64,000 nt of DNA from JBHFEI01 sp041928815. GTDB lineage: Bacteria > Pseudomonadota > Alphaproteobacteria > Rhizobiales > Rhizobiaceae. Within the stretch, counting starts at the first letter, position 1; every line of letters starts with the position of its first letter. The notes beneath the pieces were generated by a model. It was not told the origin of the DNA and did not search any database. It saw only the letters and a program-made list of their open reading frames with translations. The stretch is from positions 1-64,000 of the forward strand of contig NZ_JBHFEI010000016.1 of NCBI RefSeq assembly GCF_041928815.1, given 5' to 3'. Below, one piece after another: positions 42,101 to 49,887 of the stretch. The translations under genes and the position numbers were made by a program.

Positions 42101-43167
42101 CCCGTCCTGAGAAACTGCGCCTCCATCGAGCGCGCCGCCTTGACCGAGATCCCGGCGGCGGCCGCGCCGGCCTGCGCCGCCCGCTCCATCTCCGCCGGGC
42201 TTCCGGCAACGGAGCGTCCGAGGCCGGAGGCCGCCGTCTCCACTTCCTTAATCGAGGTCAGATACCCCTGCCAGGCGGTCGCTCCGATGGCTAGCGCCGC
42301 CGTCGTGCCGCCGATCGCCAGCCGCAGTGGCGTCACCGCGGCCGCCGCCGCCTTCGCCGCCGCGCCGATCGAGCCATAAATCTGCAGCACCTGCGGCCCC
42401 TGCTGCATCAGCACCATATGCGCCGGCATGCCGAGCGCGAGGCTCTGCACGGTATCGATCACCTGATATCGCAGGTTCTGCTGCTGCCAGGGTTCAAGCC
42501 CGCCGCCTGCCGCCTGCGCCGCCTTGCGCCCTTTGATGGCGTCGATCGAGGCAAGTGCCGCCCGTCGTTCCCGCGAAAGCGCCGCCGTCATCTCGTCGAC
42601 GCCGATGACACCGGTGCGGTGCGCCTCGCGAATGCCGGCGACCTCGGCCTTGTAGTCGCGGATCACGGCAAAGGTCGGATTGTAGCGCGCGCGCAGATCG
42701 TCGCGCTGCTGCAGGAATGCACCGATATCCGCGCCGCGATCCGGTACGATCGACGCCCTGGACACCATCGCCTCGGCCGCCGCCTTGCGCGCGGCGCCGA
42801 GGCGTTGCCAGGCGCTCGCCTCGGCGTCGAGCACATTCTTTGCCTTGATCCGCGCCTCGATCGCCTGCGAGGCGGAAAGCGCGCCGTCCTTCTCGGCGCG
42901 GGCGATCTCGCCGATCGTCTCGGCATGGCGCTGCATCGTCGCAGCCAGCGGCACATATTTGGCGCGTAGCCGGTCGAGCGAGGCGCCAAGGTTGTCGTTG
43001 GCGCTGCCGCCGAGGCCAATCGTGCTGTTGAGCGTGTCGAGGCTCGGCTTCGCCGCCTTCGCCGCCGCGCCGATCCCTTCGACGGCCGCCTTCGTCTCGG
43101 CGGCGCCGGCCTTGGCGCCGGCGGCATCGATGTTGGCGGAGATATTGACGCGATAGGGCGCGGCCAT
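39139..43167 (-). CDS. Tape measure protein with embedded M15 peptidase domain
   Basis: The protein has 1342 residues. The N-terminal half is coiled coil with prophage tail-length tape measure features (NLRYQVIDTVQSLALGMPAH, hydrophobic helix AAAAAVTPLRLAIGGTTAAL). Residues about 970-1085 form an M15-type peptidase: LSNHAYGNAIDINPAENP (His and Asp zinc ligands) and KKDAMHFEINEG (His, Glu). Such domains cut peptidoglycan peptides during genome entry. The C-terminal 250 residues are low-complexity and Gly/Ala-rich. Its length implies a tail of roughly 200 nm, using the usual 1.5 A per residue. Confidence 0.9.
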   Translation of the reverse strand: MAAPYRVNISANIDAAGAKAGAAETKAAVEGIGAAAKAAKPSLDTLNSTIGLGGSANDNLGASLDRLRAKYVPLAATMQRHAETIGEIARAEKDGALSASQAIEARIKAKNVLDAEASAWQRLGAARKAAAEAMVSRASIVPDRGADIGAFLQQRDDLRARYNPTFAVIRDYKAEVAGIREAHRTGVIGVDEMTAALSRERRAALASIDAIKGRKAAQAAGGGLEPWQQQNLRYQVIDTVQSLALGMPAHMVLMQQGPQVLQIYGSIGAAAKAAAAAVTPLRLAIGGTTAALAIGATAWQGYLTSIKEVETAASGLGRSVAGSPAEMERAAQAGAAAAGISVKAARSMEAQFLRTGRIGSENFEGLIGLSKDFAATIGVSADEAGGALAEMFADPARAADTLWRRMGLIDGATAELATSLARQNRISEAQAVLIDALPDRLAKASEATTALGRAWNWVAIQAGDAMDAIGGAIDKVADGVVNGERPLAVEQNLDSAIKTAQSRLDALRKGDVGMFDRVRQMSGLGQSEEGNLQADLNTLYAMRNRRLEADARRSERELSIRQGADAYSTAESSPANQSAIRRRDLAAELERLRRGAIAEGLGAEHRAFIERADAATQRAIETYIPEAEKALRIAELDLRIQTERNGQMRATLAGERERVSLAGEVIEPKTAEARIENARRTSLQQSIAVERQAAEERLRSRDEMIAGQELEISLIGRTAGEVEQLQARHQMLADARAAAFAEGRSVDAAELAAIEEKAAALGRLADQAARVNLRSNLQFERDQLFRSPVDQRIASELRGANLPVDLQSTEAQEIRINEILKERVKIWEDTRDVGRDAVDSLVDSASKGFSDIGDVAEDIGKEVQKTFLDLAIKNPLKNAIYGDSAPTLDSVGGIGGLFGALLGKPNPALQAGAQSVGAMTVSAGTVVVNGGIGGGLPGTGTPGSAGLPALTGANDNAGGLPIAGKTRGGIDLATVKTAEGLTAQVNAKYAANFQGVIDDLEATGYRIKSLGGYNYRNIAGTNRLSNHAYGNAIDINPAENPMGSRLVTDMPSTASMIARQNGTSWGGDWRSKKDAMHFEINEGSAMGAVQRMAKGADQAAANLTQVSQSSSLATQGLGTLGSGMNSFGQQLGNLQFPAAPSGGGGGLFDGLLKLILPDFVPHGAQASLAASGNYIGMFADGGGPLSAKSAKGKISGPGGPREDAILLSASAGEYIVNADATARNLPLLEAINAGRPVTYIGGRANGGHIETRPAPAMQAMAGAPSQAAAGGAARGWQPMTLAVHDYVGGVDVQGRQRQDQNGNPQIELQLSRAVARGMSAAGGEADELLDQRGARKPVIRRW

Positions 43168-43169
43168 GA

Positions 43170-43481
43170 TCAGCCGTCCTCACGCGCGTTGAGATAGGGC
43201 AGTGCCTCCGCCTCCATATGGCGGAGGTCGGCGAACACATGAGGCGGCGAGCCGAGGTCATCCAGGACGGCGCGGCAATCCGCGTAGCGCAGCCCGAACC
43301 AGACGAGCCCGTGCGGTGTCGCATCCACATGCCACTGCGTTTCGCAGGCGCACCAGGCGTTGATGCTGGGCAGGTTGGCAAGCGGGATCTGCATGGCGTC
43401 GTCATCGTCCTCGATCGCGTCGTCATCGTCGGGTTCCGGCTCCTCGATCACGACGCCCATCCGCGCGAACTGCTCGCGCAT
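43170..43481 (-). CDS. Tail assembly chaperone T-part (DUF1799-like), made by -1 frameshift
   Basis: From the first ATG the frame encodes 103 residues (MREQFARMGVVIEEPEPDDD...). The frame is open upstream of that ATG without a stop back to the slippery site at 43562-43568, adding KLTEAAVAWAHARLGRHD-type sequence. It is therefore most likely the T-domain of a fused G-T chaperone of about 267 residues. An acidic run DDDDAIEDDDD lies near the start. It ends 2 bp before the tape measure gene, which such chaperones coat. Confidence 0.75.
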   Translation of the reverse strand: MREQFARMGVVIEEPEPDDDDAIEDDDDAMQIPLANLPSINAWCACETQWHVDATPHGLVWFGLRYADCRAVLDDLGSPPHVFADLRHMEAEALPYLNAREDG

Positions 43482-43558
43482 GTCGTCGGTGAGCGGAACC
43501 GGTCGGGTCCGGTCGTGGCGGCCAAGGCGGGCATGCGCCCAGGCGACGGCCGCCTCTG

Positions 43559-43972
43559 TCAGTTTTTTCGGCGGGCCTTGTCCTGGCTGATCGCGTCCTG
43601 GTAGGCGCGGTTGATCGCCGCGCGCACATGGTCGCGCGTCAGGACGCGGGAGAGGTTTTCCAGGGTGAACGGGATCTCGGCCTTGTTCTGGTCGACGATC
43701 TTGCGCCAGTTGCGCAGCACCCGCCGGAAGGCTTCCTCGTCATGCTCCTCAAGCTTGCGTTCCGCCTGGGCAATGGCGTCATCGCCGCCGATCTCGGCCG
43801 CCTCCTTCAGGATGGCGGCGCGCATGTCCTGCAGGACCTTGTTTTCCTCACGGTCGAGGATCTCGAACTCCACCTCGAACTCGTGCTCGACGACCACGCC
43901 GACCCTGGTCGGGTGCGGCTCCAGGACCTTGACGGGCCACCAGCAGGTAAGCGTATCGACGACAACGAACAT
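43559..43972 (-). CDS. Tail assembly chaperone G-part
   Basis: The protein has 137 residues. Beta-rich N-terminus (VVVEHEFEVEFEILDREENK) and helical remainder (IAQAERKLEEHDEEAFRRVL), a plan known for lambda gpG-like proteins. It lies between tail tube and tape measure genes. It ends in ARRKN at a slippery A AAA AAC directly before its TGA, where -1 slippage joins it to the next frame. Confidence 0.78.
   Translation of the reverse strand: MFVVVDTLTCWWPVKVLEPHPTRVGVVVEHEFEVEFEILDREENKVLQDMRAAILKEAAEIGGDDAIAQAERKLEEHDEEAFRRVLRNWRKIVDQNKAEIPFTLENLSRVLTRDHVRAAINRAYQDAISQDKARRKN
43562..43568 (-). other. Programmed -1 frameshift slippery site A AAA AAC
   Basis: On the minus strand the text is CGA AAA AAC TGA in the zero frame, so the heptamer A AAA AAC ends right at the stop codon. 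After a -1 slip reading continues AAA AAA CTG ACA GAG and stays open into the downstream 43170 frame. This is the classical position for G/G-T frameshifting in siphophage tails. A stimulatory structure was not identified. Confidence 0.8.
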
Positions 43973-44005
43973 GGGGATCTCCGGAAAACGAGGGGATGGC
44001 GACCG

Positions 44006-44935
44006 TCACTTGACGGTGATCAGGAATTCGTCGTTGCCGCTGCCCGTCGTCATCATCAGCGGCAGGGTGTTGTTCATGAAGCCGCGCGTCTGGCTGTAGC
44101 CGACGCGGCCGATCTGGGTGTAGTCGGCCTCCAGCCTGAAGATCTTGCCGGCGCCCTGTCCATGCTGAGCCACCAGCTCGCCACGGGTCTCAGCCTCGGA
44201 AATCGCGAGCCAGTTGACGGTGGAAAGAGCGGCGGCGCGCATGGTGGCGTTGCCCGTCGTGCGCCGGTCGGTAATCTCGATCGCCTCGGAGTTGATGAGG
44301 AAATCCGGCTCCACCCGACCGCCGAGGTCCATGGTGATCCCCTCGGTACCGCCGTCATAGCCATGCAGCGAGAAGGTGGTGTTGGCCTTGTTGACGCGCT
44401 GCACCGGCTGGAAACTCGCAAGCGTCAGCGCCGGATTGCTGACGTCGGAGATCGTACCGACGAGGCCGGACATGGTGAAGCGGATGCGCGGGATCTGCCC
44501 CGGCTGCATCGACAGCGTGAAGGTGCCGCGCGCGCCGAGAAGAATGTGCTGGATGCCGTCGCCGATCCAGCGGATCGAACACGACTCCTCCAGCGAGGAA
44601 ATCGGGTTGTACTGGACGTCGACACCGGTGTTGATCACCTGACGCAGGCCGCACGCCCGCAGAGCCGGGCCATAGGCCGGCGCCGTTCCGGCAGCACCGG
44701 CGCCGGTGATGTCGACGGAGAACGACACCGTGCCATAGGTGCCGTCGAGCATCACGCCCTGATGACCGAGCCAGGGCACGATGTAATCGAGCGGGATCTC
44801 GCCGCCGACAGAAGGGTTGAAGTCGATTTCGACACCCTTGATCGCATTCGCGGCGCCGGTCGGGACGCTGTCCGCGCCGTAGGTGGTTTCGAGCTTCAGC
44901 AGCAGGGCGCGCATCGCCCACTTTTTACTGGCCAT
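44006..44935 (-). CDS. Major tail tube protein
   Basis: The protein has 309 residues. It begins MASKKWAMRALLLKLETTYG, then FNPSVGGEIPLDYIVPWLG and GTVSFSVDITGAGAAGT, typical of siphophage tail tube proteins that use the beta-sandwich tube fold. It lies directly before the two chaperone frames. No sheath gene accompanies it, which supports a non-contractile tail. Confidence 0.8.
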   Translation of the reverse strand: MASKKWAMRALLLKLETTYGADSVPTGAANAIKGVEIDFNPSVGGEIPLDYIVPWLGHQGVMLDGTYGTVSFSVDITGAGAAGTAPAYGPALRACGLRQVINTGVDVQYNPISSLEESCSIRWIGDGIQHILLGARGTFTLSMQPGQIPRIRFTMSGLVGTISDVSNPALTLASFQPVQRVNKANTTFSLHGYDGGTEGITMDLGGRVEPDFLINSEAIEITDRRTTGNATMRAAALSTVNWLAISEAETRGELVAQHGQGAGKIFRLEADYTQIGRVGYSQTRGFMNNTLPLMMTTGSGNDEFLITVK

Positions 44936-45122
44936 GCGTGGCGTCCTTCTTCTCCGACTTCTTCGCCGCCGGCGCGGTGGCCGGCGCTTCGTCGGCCGTG
45001 GCCTGTTCAGCCTCGGCTTTCCTGGAGAGTTCGTGCGCGGTGAGCTGCTCGGTGCCCTCGACCCGCTTCAGCGAGCCGTCCGGCTGGCGGACCCAAGAAC
45101 CGCCGGTATTCGTGTCCGTCAT
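44925..45122 (-). CDS. Small phage protein at the Mu gp38 position
   Basis: The protein has 65 residues: MTDTNTGGSWVRQPDGSLKR, then a charged Ala/Glu/Lys-rich tail. I chose ATG 45122 directly after the preceding gene. It occupies the same place as the small DUF2635 protein of Mu (gp38). Similarity is positional, so the role is unknown. It overlaps the tail tube gene start by 11 bp. Confidence 0.55.
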   Translation of the reverse strand: MTDTNTGGSWVRQPDGSLKRVEGTEQLTAHELSRKAEAEQATADEAPATAPAAKKSEKKDATHGQ

Positions 45123-45124
45123 CG

Positions 45125-45544
45125 TCAGGCCTCCAATACCCGGCTCGTCTGCCAGGTCTGCACGTAGATGCTGACGCCGTTGCCAAGGCTCCCGGCCTGG
45201 CCGGCGACCAGCTCGAAAAGATCGTTGCCAGGCGAGACCGCCCATCCCGCGATCGCGCCCTCGATCGCCGCCTTGATCGCGTCGAAGTCGAGCACCCGCC
45301 TGCCGCCCTTGGCATCGTCATGCCGGCGCACGACGAAGGCGGTCAGGATCTGCACCAGCACGCGCTGCTCGAAACCGCCCATGGCGAGCTCATTCGGCTC
45401 GGCCTGCTCGCGATAGGGCAGCACGAACACCGTGCCGTTCCTCGGTGCTGGCCCCTTGCCAATCGCATCGACATCCTCGGCCGGCAGCACGTCGGCAAGT
45501 TCGGGCGCGCGATCCTTGAGCCGGGCGATGACCGCGTTGATCAT
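45125..45544 (-). CDS. Mu gp37-like (DUF1834) tail completion protein
   Basis: The protein has 139 residues. It starts MINAVIARLKDRAPELADVL, has FVLPYREQAEPNELAMGGFE and ends in GVSIYVQTWQTSRVL. The pattern fits the gp37/DUF1834 family and tail terminator-like proteins located at the head-tail junction. It overlaps the DUF1320 gene by 4 bp. Confidence 0.72.
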   Translation of the reverse strand: MINAVIARLKDRAPELADVLPAEDVDAIGKGPAPRNGTVFVLPYREQAEPNELAMGGFEQRVLVQILTAFVVRRHDDAKGGRRVLDFDAIKAAIEGAIAGWAVSPGNDLFELVAGQAGSLGNGVSIYVQTWQTSRVLEA

Positions 45545-45966
45545 AGCCAGCCCTGAAGCTTCTCGGCGGTGAACACCGGGGCCGGCCCGGTGATAAGCAC
45601 GCGCCCCGCCCCGGAAGCCTCCGGCGTCGCGCCGTCGAGGCCGGGAATGGCGATATTGCCCTGTGCCGCCAGCGCCAGATGATTGAGCGTGTCGCGATAG
45701 TCACGCACGACATAGTCCGGCGGCCCGTCGCGGTGCAGGTAGTAGCGCGCGATCGCCACTGCCCAGGTCACCACCATCGGCGGGACGGGGCCAAGCGGCA
45801 TGGCGTAGCGCGCTGCCAGATAGGAATTGACCAGGTTGTCGGCATGGTCGAGCGCGGCGGCGACGACATCGGCGTCGGCGACATCGTCGCCGTCCTGGTC
45901 CGCCACCTGGAGGATTTCCGCCTCGCCCGCGCGCTCGATCAGGGCCTCAAGGTTGGCGTAGGGCAT
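45541..45966 (-). CDS. Mu gp36-like (DUF1320) head-tail connector protein
   Basis: The protein has 141 residues. MPYANLEALIERAGEAEILQ, ALDHADNLVNSYLAARYAMP and VTWAVAIARYYLHRD are typical of DUF1320/gp36 proteins, all-helical adaptors at the neck. The placement between gp35-like and gp37-like genes repeats Mu order. Confidence 0.82.
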   Translation of the reverse strand: MPYANLEALIERAGEAEILQVADQDGDDVADADVVAAALDHADNLVNSYLAARYAMPLGPVPPMVVTWAVAIARYYLHRDGPPDYVVRDYRDTLNHLALAAQGNIAIPGLDGATPEASGAGRVLITGPAPVFTAEKLQGWL

Positions 45967-45968
45967 CC

Positions 45969-46460
45969 TCAGACGACCTCACCGGCTTCCCAGGGCGCAA
46001 GCGCGATGACATGCTCGGGCAGAACATCGTGCTCCGCCTTCGTCAGGACGATGTCATCCCCGAAGTCGAGCGCCGCCCCGTTGTGACGCACGCGTGCATA
46101 GACGGCGAAACGGCGCTTCTGCGTCGGCTCACTCTGGGGGAGACCGCCTGCGGGGACGGCCGGATTGCCGTCCCCGCCCGCGTCGCTCTCGGGGGTTATC
46201 TCGGAATGGTCGACCGATGCAGCGGCCGCCGCCGCATCGGTCTGGTCGTGCCCCTCGGTTACATGCGGATCAGCGCCTGTGGCTGCCTGATCCTCACCGT
46301 CGGCGGGGCCGGTATTCATCCCGTCAGGCGCGCTCTCACCTGACGGGGCAGACGAGGAGCTTACCGCATCCACGTCCTCGGGCACCCCTGTCGTGGCGGC
46401 AGGCTGATCCGCCTCTACCGGGGATGCACTTTCGGATTTGTTGGTTTTCTTCGGGGCCAT
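45969..46460 (-). CDS. Mu gp35-like phage protein (HI1506-type)
   Basis: The protein has 163 residues. A long low-complexity Ala/Asp/Glu/Pro-rich N-terminal part (MAPKKTNKSESASP...) is followed by a compact C-terminal domain with KRRFAVYARVRHNGAALDFG and LTKAEHDVLPEHVIALAPWE, as in gp35-like proteins. I chose ATG 46460; an ATG at 46490 would extend it by ten residues. Function is unknown, perhaps capsid or neck accessory. Confidence 0.68.
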   Translation of the reverse strand: MAPKKTNKSESASPVEADQPAATTGVPEDVDAVSSSSAPSGESAPDGMNTGPADGEDQAATGADPHVTEGHDQTDAAAAAASVDHSEITPESDAGGDGNPAVPAGGLPQSEPTQKRRFAVYARVRHNGAALDFGDDIVLTKAEHDVLPEHVIALAPWEAGEVV

Positions 46461-46486
46461 GAGCGTCTGCCTCTTTCGAACGATCG

Positions 46487-46512
46487 GCAAAGGGTCTTCA
46501 AAGGCCCTTTGC
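46487..46512. terminator. Hairpin between capsid and gp35-like genes
   Basis: GCAAAGGG (46487-46494) pairs with CCCTTTGC (46505-46512), with two further pairs possible inside. It lies 66 bp past the capsid stop. No T-run follows on the minus strand; it may stabilise the abundant capsid mRNA or act as a processing site. Confidence 0.4.
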
Positions 46513-46577
46513 GGATGGTTCGGGCCGGGTTAGAGGCCCGGCCCATGCCGTCTGTCCGCGCCGCCAGTCGTGCGGCG

Positions 46578-47513
46578 TCAGGCGACGGCGTTCTGGAAAA
46601 AGTACCCGAGGTCAGCGGCCGAGATGACCTCCGCGACACTCTCGCCGGAGCGCACCCGCACCGAGCCGCGCAGGCCGATCTTCGGTTCGTCGATCGAACC
46701 GGCGACACGGTCGCCATACTGCGCCGTCCACCCGAAGGTCGGCACCTCGCCAAGCGAGGAGACGCTGCGCTCGCGGCGGATGAGCGCGCAGTGCTTGCCC
46801 CAGAGCCGGTAGCGCACCGGTGTCTGGCCCGGCTTGGCCGAGTTGGCGAAGCTCTGGCCGACGATGATGTCGTCGAGCTCGAGGAGATCGGCGACGGCGC
46901 GTTTCGTCGCGACGCCCTCGCTCGTGCCGGAGGGGGTCAGCGCCTTCAGGATCTGCGCGTTGCGCCGCAGTGCCGACCAGGTGAGCCGGCCCATCACGGC
47001 GATGTTCGGGTCCATCACCATGCTGTCCTTCGCCTCGGCGACGTCGTCGATCGGCGTGCTGTCGGCGTGCGACCACTGCGACGAGCCGGACAGGGTCTCC
47101 CTGTTCGCGGCCGGATAGGTGTTGGCGTCGAAGACCTTGGTCGCCACGCGGCGCTCCCGGTCGAGCATGACGAGGTTGGTCAGCATCTGCGTGGCGAAGG
47201 CGCGCGGATCGTAGCCCGGCGGCGCCTGGTTGATGTCGTCGATCGGGATGATGCTGTCCTGGCCGTAGTCGAGCGTGACGCCGGGCTGTTCGGTCCCGCT
47301 GAACTCGACCGTGCCGGGCTCGGACTTGCGGCCGACCTTGGTATCGGGGATTGTGATCATCTGGCCGAACGAGAAGATCATGTACTTGAACAGCGACTTT
47401 GTCAGGCGCGGCTCCAGGCGCGGCAGCACCTGGTCGGCGATCATCTCGCCGTTCTGGTAGGAGATCGCGATGCCGGTGAGCACCGGATCGACGGGGAAGG
47501 GCTGTCCAGCCAT
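46578..47513 (-). CDS. Major capsid protein
   Basis: The protein has 311 residues. It starts MAGQPFPVDPVLTGIAISYQ and contains RLTKSLFKYMIFSFGQMITI, QAPPGYDPRAFATQMLTNLV and AVMGRLTWSALRRNAQILKA, the pattern of HK97-fold capsid proteins found in Mu-like phages. Gene order (protease, decoration, capsid) supports the call. Confidence 0.85.
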   Translation of the reverse strand: MAGQPFPVDPVLTGIAISYQNGEMIADQVLPRLEPRLTKSLFKYMIFSFGQMITIPDTKVGRKSEPGTVEFSGTEQPGVTLDYGQDSIIPIDDINQAPPGYDPRAFATQMLTNLVMLDRERRVATKVFDANTYPAANRETLSGSSQWSHADSTPIDDVAEAKDSMVMDPNIAVMGRLTWSALRRNAQILKALTPSGTSEGVATKRAVADLLELDDIIVGQSFANSAKPGQTPVRYRLWGKHCALIRRERSVSSLGEVPTFGWTAQYGDRVAGSIDEPKIGLRGSVRVRSGESVAEVISAADLGYFFQNAVA

Positions 47514-47540
47514 GCAAAGGCTCCTGTAGATCGACCGGGC

Positions 47541-47912
47541 TTAGCCCTGGATGCGGACGGGGTTGACGAAGCACCGGGCGATGTCGCCATCGGCGCCGTT
47601 GACGGATAGACGCCCGCCGACATTGTTGTTGACGCCGGTGGCGGGCGCGGCCGCGACCGCCTTGCCGTTGGCGTCGGCGACGAAGTAGGCGCCCGGCGTG
47701 ATCGTGCCGCCGACATCGACCTCGGTCGGCCCGAACATCACCACGTCAACGCGGCCGCCGCTGACGGCGCCGTTCGGGAAGTCGGTGACGCCGATGACGA
47801 GGTCCGTCGCAGCCGTCGCCAGCGCCACCTCGCCATCGTTGCTCGTGAATTTCACCAGCCGACGATGGCCGATGGCGCCGGAGGCGACGAAGGTCTGGGT
47901 ATGCGGGTTCAT
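47541..47912 (-). CDS. Capsid decoration/stabilising protein (DUF2190-like)
   Basis: The protein has 123 residues and is beta-rich: KFTSNDGEVALATAATDLVI, GVTDFPNGAVSGGRVDVVMF and VGGTITPGAYFVADANGKAV. This matches small capsid cement proteins (DUF2190-type). It lies between the protease/scaffold and capsid genes, as expected. Confidence 0.75.
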   Translation of the reverse strand: MNPHTQTFVASGAIGHRRLVKFTSNDGEVALATAATDLVIGVTDFPNGAVSGGRVDVVMFGPTEVDVGGTITPGAYFVADANGKAVAAAPATGVNNNVGGRLSVNGADGDIARCFVNPVRIQG

Positions 47913-47924
47913 GGTCGTGTCCCC

Positions 47925-49058
47925 TCAGCGGCGGTTCTGCAGGCGCATGGCGGCCGTGGCCGGACCGAGGTCCTCGCCCTTCGCCTTCGCGTCGCGGATT
48001 TCGGTGTCGATGGCGGCGGCAACCTGTTTCGGGTCCGAGAAGTCGAGCCCTTCGCCCGGCGCCAGCTCCTTCTCGATCGCCTGGACCGGCAGGCTTTCGA
48101 GCAGCGAGCGGAAGGCCGCGCGCGGCGTGCTTGTCACGTCCGTGCCGCCCTCAGAAAAGGTCAAGACGCCGTCGTCGAGCTCCGAGAACAGCACGACGGC
48201 CTTGTCCTTCAGCCCGATCGGCAGGCGGCCCGCTTTGACGATGCTGTCGACGAAGTCGGCATCCTGCTTTGCCTGCGCCTTGCGGCTCGCCTCGGAGAAC
48301 GCCAGCTGATCGGCAGCGAGCTTCTGTTCGCGCGCCTCGATCTCGGCAAGGCGCTGATCGGCATCGCCCGGCGACGACGTCGCCGGCGGAATGGTGGGGG
48401 ATGGCATGGGGTCACCCGTGGTTTCGGTTTCGGAAAAGGTCGGGGAGGCAGGGCGATCCTCGGCGCGCATCTCGGCCGCGCCCTGCGTCAGCTGGTCCAG
48501 CTCCCATTTCGGGATGAGCCGGTCGGCGGTCTCGACGTCGCTCGACGCGATGAAATGATCGCGGATACCGGAGAGGAGCCGCCCGATGCTTTCGAACATC
48601 CAGGCGCGCCGCCCCTCGGCGAAATCGAGATCGATGGTGATGACGCCATCCTCGGCCTCGGCGAACTCGATCGGCGCCAGCCCCTTGACCGCCGGCGGCT
48701 CGGCGCCGAGGAAGCCGACATGGCGCAGATGATACTGGCCGGGCGTGGGGTTGCCGGGCGAGGCCGGTGCGTAGATGCCGATCGAGCGTTTGTCGTAGCG
48801 CCCCTCGCGGACCATCTCGGCAAAGGTCGGATCGACCCGTTCGGCCTCGGCGATCAGCCGGTCGCCCTTGACCGATAGGCTCTTGATCCAGCCCCAGGCC
48901 GGCGCGTTGGTCTTCGGGTGGCCGATGACGATCGGCGCCTGGTGCTGCGCCGGATCATAGGCCTCGGCGAAGGCGACAAGGCTTTCCACGCTCGCCCCGA
49001 GCGCAATGCCCTGGCTTGACGTGTGCTGTCCGGCGCGGAAGATCTCGAACGGTTTCAT
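47925..49058 (-). CDS. Head maturation protease with scaffold domain (Mu gpI/Z-like)
   Basis: The protein has 377 residues. The N-terminal protease part shows PIVIGHPKTNAPAWGWIKSL and RYDKRSIGIYAPASPGNPTP, with HVGFLGAEPPAVKGL as in Mu protein I. The C-terminal part from about residue 216 is a charged coiled coil (DQRLAEIEAREQKLAADQLA) that serves as scaffold. An internal ATG (MPSPTIPP) precedes it and could start a separate gpZ-like scaffold, as in Mu. A candidate Mor site lies 36 bp upstream of the start. Confidence 0.82.
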   Translation of the reverse strand: MKPFEIFRAGQHTSSQGIALGASVESLVAFAEAYDPAQHQAPIVIGHPKTNAPAWGWIKSLSVKGDRLIAEAERVDPTFAEMVREGRYDKRSIGIYAPASPGNPTPGQYHLRHVGFLGAEPPAVKGLAPIEFAEAEDGVITIDLDFAEGRRAWMFESIGRLLSGIRDHFIASSDVETADRLIPKWELDQLTQGAAEMRAEDRPASPTFSETETTGDPMPSPTIPPATSSPGDADQRLAEIEAREQKLAADQLAFSEASRKAQAKQDADFVDSIVKAGRLPIGLKDKAVVLFSELDDGVLTFSEGGTDVTSTPRAAFRSLLESLPVQAIEKELAPGEGLDFSDPKQVAAAIDTEIRDAKAKGEDLGPATAAMRLQNRR

Positions 49059-49093
49059 GGTCCGGACAGTGCCCGACCGGCACGGCCGAAACT

Positions 49094-49117
49094 ATTCGCA
49101 ACCACCTTGTGGGTAAC
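49094..49117 (-). promoter_or_regulatory. Candidate Mor-type activator site upstream of the head operon
   Basis: Minus-strand text GTTACCCACAAGGTGGTTGC continues GAAT, with an ACC-CA...GGT dyad. The same element recurs at 57194-57217 in front of the lysis operon. It sits 36-59 bp before the protease/scaffold start in a 200-bp stretch (49059-49258) without any gene. Activation by the Mor-like protein is inferred. Confidence 0.5.
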
Positions 49118-49258
49118 GCCCCCTCATCGGGGCGGCCGACAGTCTCCCCGGGAGGCCGCCAGCATCGATTTTGAAGCGGCTTCAAAGCCCGTGGGCGCGC
49201 GTTTACGGCTCAAGGCTATCATTGCCGCGCTCGGATCGCCAGAGCGCTCCAGCGGCCG

Positions 49259-49777
49259 CTAATTCGGATCGGGCTCCGGAGCGCCGCGATCCGGCATCAG
49301 ATGGTCGGCGACGATGTCGATCACCGCCCTTATGTCCGTCTCCGACCAGCCGAGGAACTGCCGGCGCGGGATGGTCACGGATTTGACCTTGAACGTCTGC
49401 CCGCCCATCGAGAACACCAGGGCCGAGGCCGTCTTCGGCACGATCGTGCCGCCCTCGTTATGGATGCGGGCATAGATCTGGTTGGAGCCGATCGTCACCG
49501 ACTGGTCGGCGAGCTGGTAGAGGATCTCGCGCGACAGCGTCCGGTTCGGACTGCGCAGGATGCCCGGCCCCTTCTTCGTCGTGGCATAGAGCGGATTGAG
49601 CGCCGCCCACGGCTTTCCCTCGGGATCGGCCTGCGCGATGAAGCGCCGCTTCGTCGCCGGCACCTCGTGCTCGGCGATGTTCTTCAGCGCCGGCCGCAGA
49701 TCGCCGGCGGCCGAAAGCATCCTGCCGAGCGCGTCGTCGGCGTCAGAAGCGTCGAAGGTCAGTGTCGCGCCGGCCAT
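49259..49777 (-). CDS. Phage virion morphogenesis protein (Mu gpG-like)
   Basis: The protein has 172 residues. It shows ALKNIAEHEVPATKRRFIAQ, PEGKPWAALNPLYATTKKGP, LADQSVTIGSNQIYARIHNE and IPRRQFLGWSETDIRAVIDI, the classic signature of Mu gpG / phage tail completion proteins. It acts at the head-tail joint. A 110-bp gap to the F gene holds only GC palindromes. Confidence 0.9.
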   Translation of the reverse strand: MAGATLTFDASDADDALGRMLSAAGDLRPALKNIAEHEVPATKRRFIAQADPEGKPWAALNPLYATTKKGPGILRSPNRTLSREILYQLADQSVTIGSNQIYARIHNEGGTIVPKTASALVFSMGGQTFKVKSVTIPRRQFLGWSETDIRAVIDIVADHLMPDRGAPEPDPN

Positions 49778-49887
49778 GCTTGCATCCTTCCGCCCGCAGG
49801 CTTATTTTCTTTATGCCAAGCGTGGTGAGCGGCCGATCCGCACCGGTAAGCCACGCGGGTGGGGCGCCCCGGATCGGAGGGGTGCCC

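Noticed and set aside
43482..43558. Assembly or sequencing frameshift as explanation for the split tail chaperone
   Set aside because: The break lies exactly on an A AAA AAC heptamer next to the stop, and two-frame organisation is normal for tail chaperones, so programmed slippage is the better explanation.
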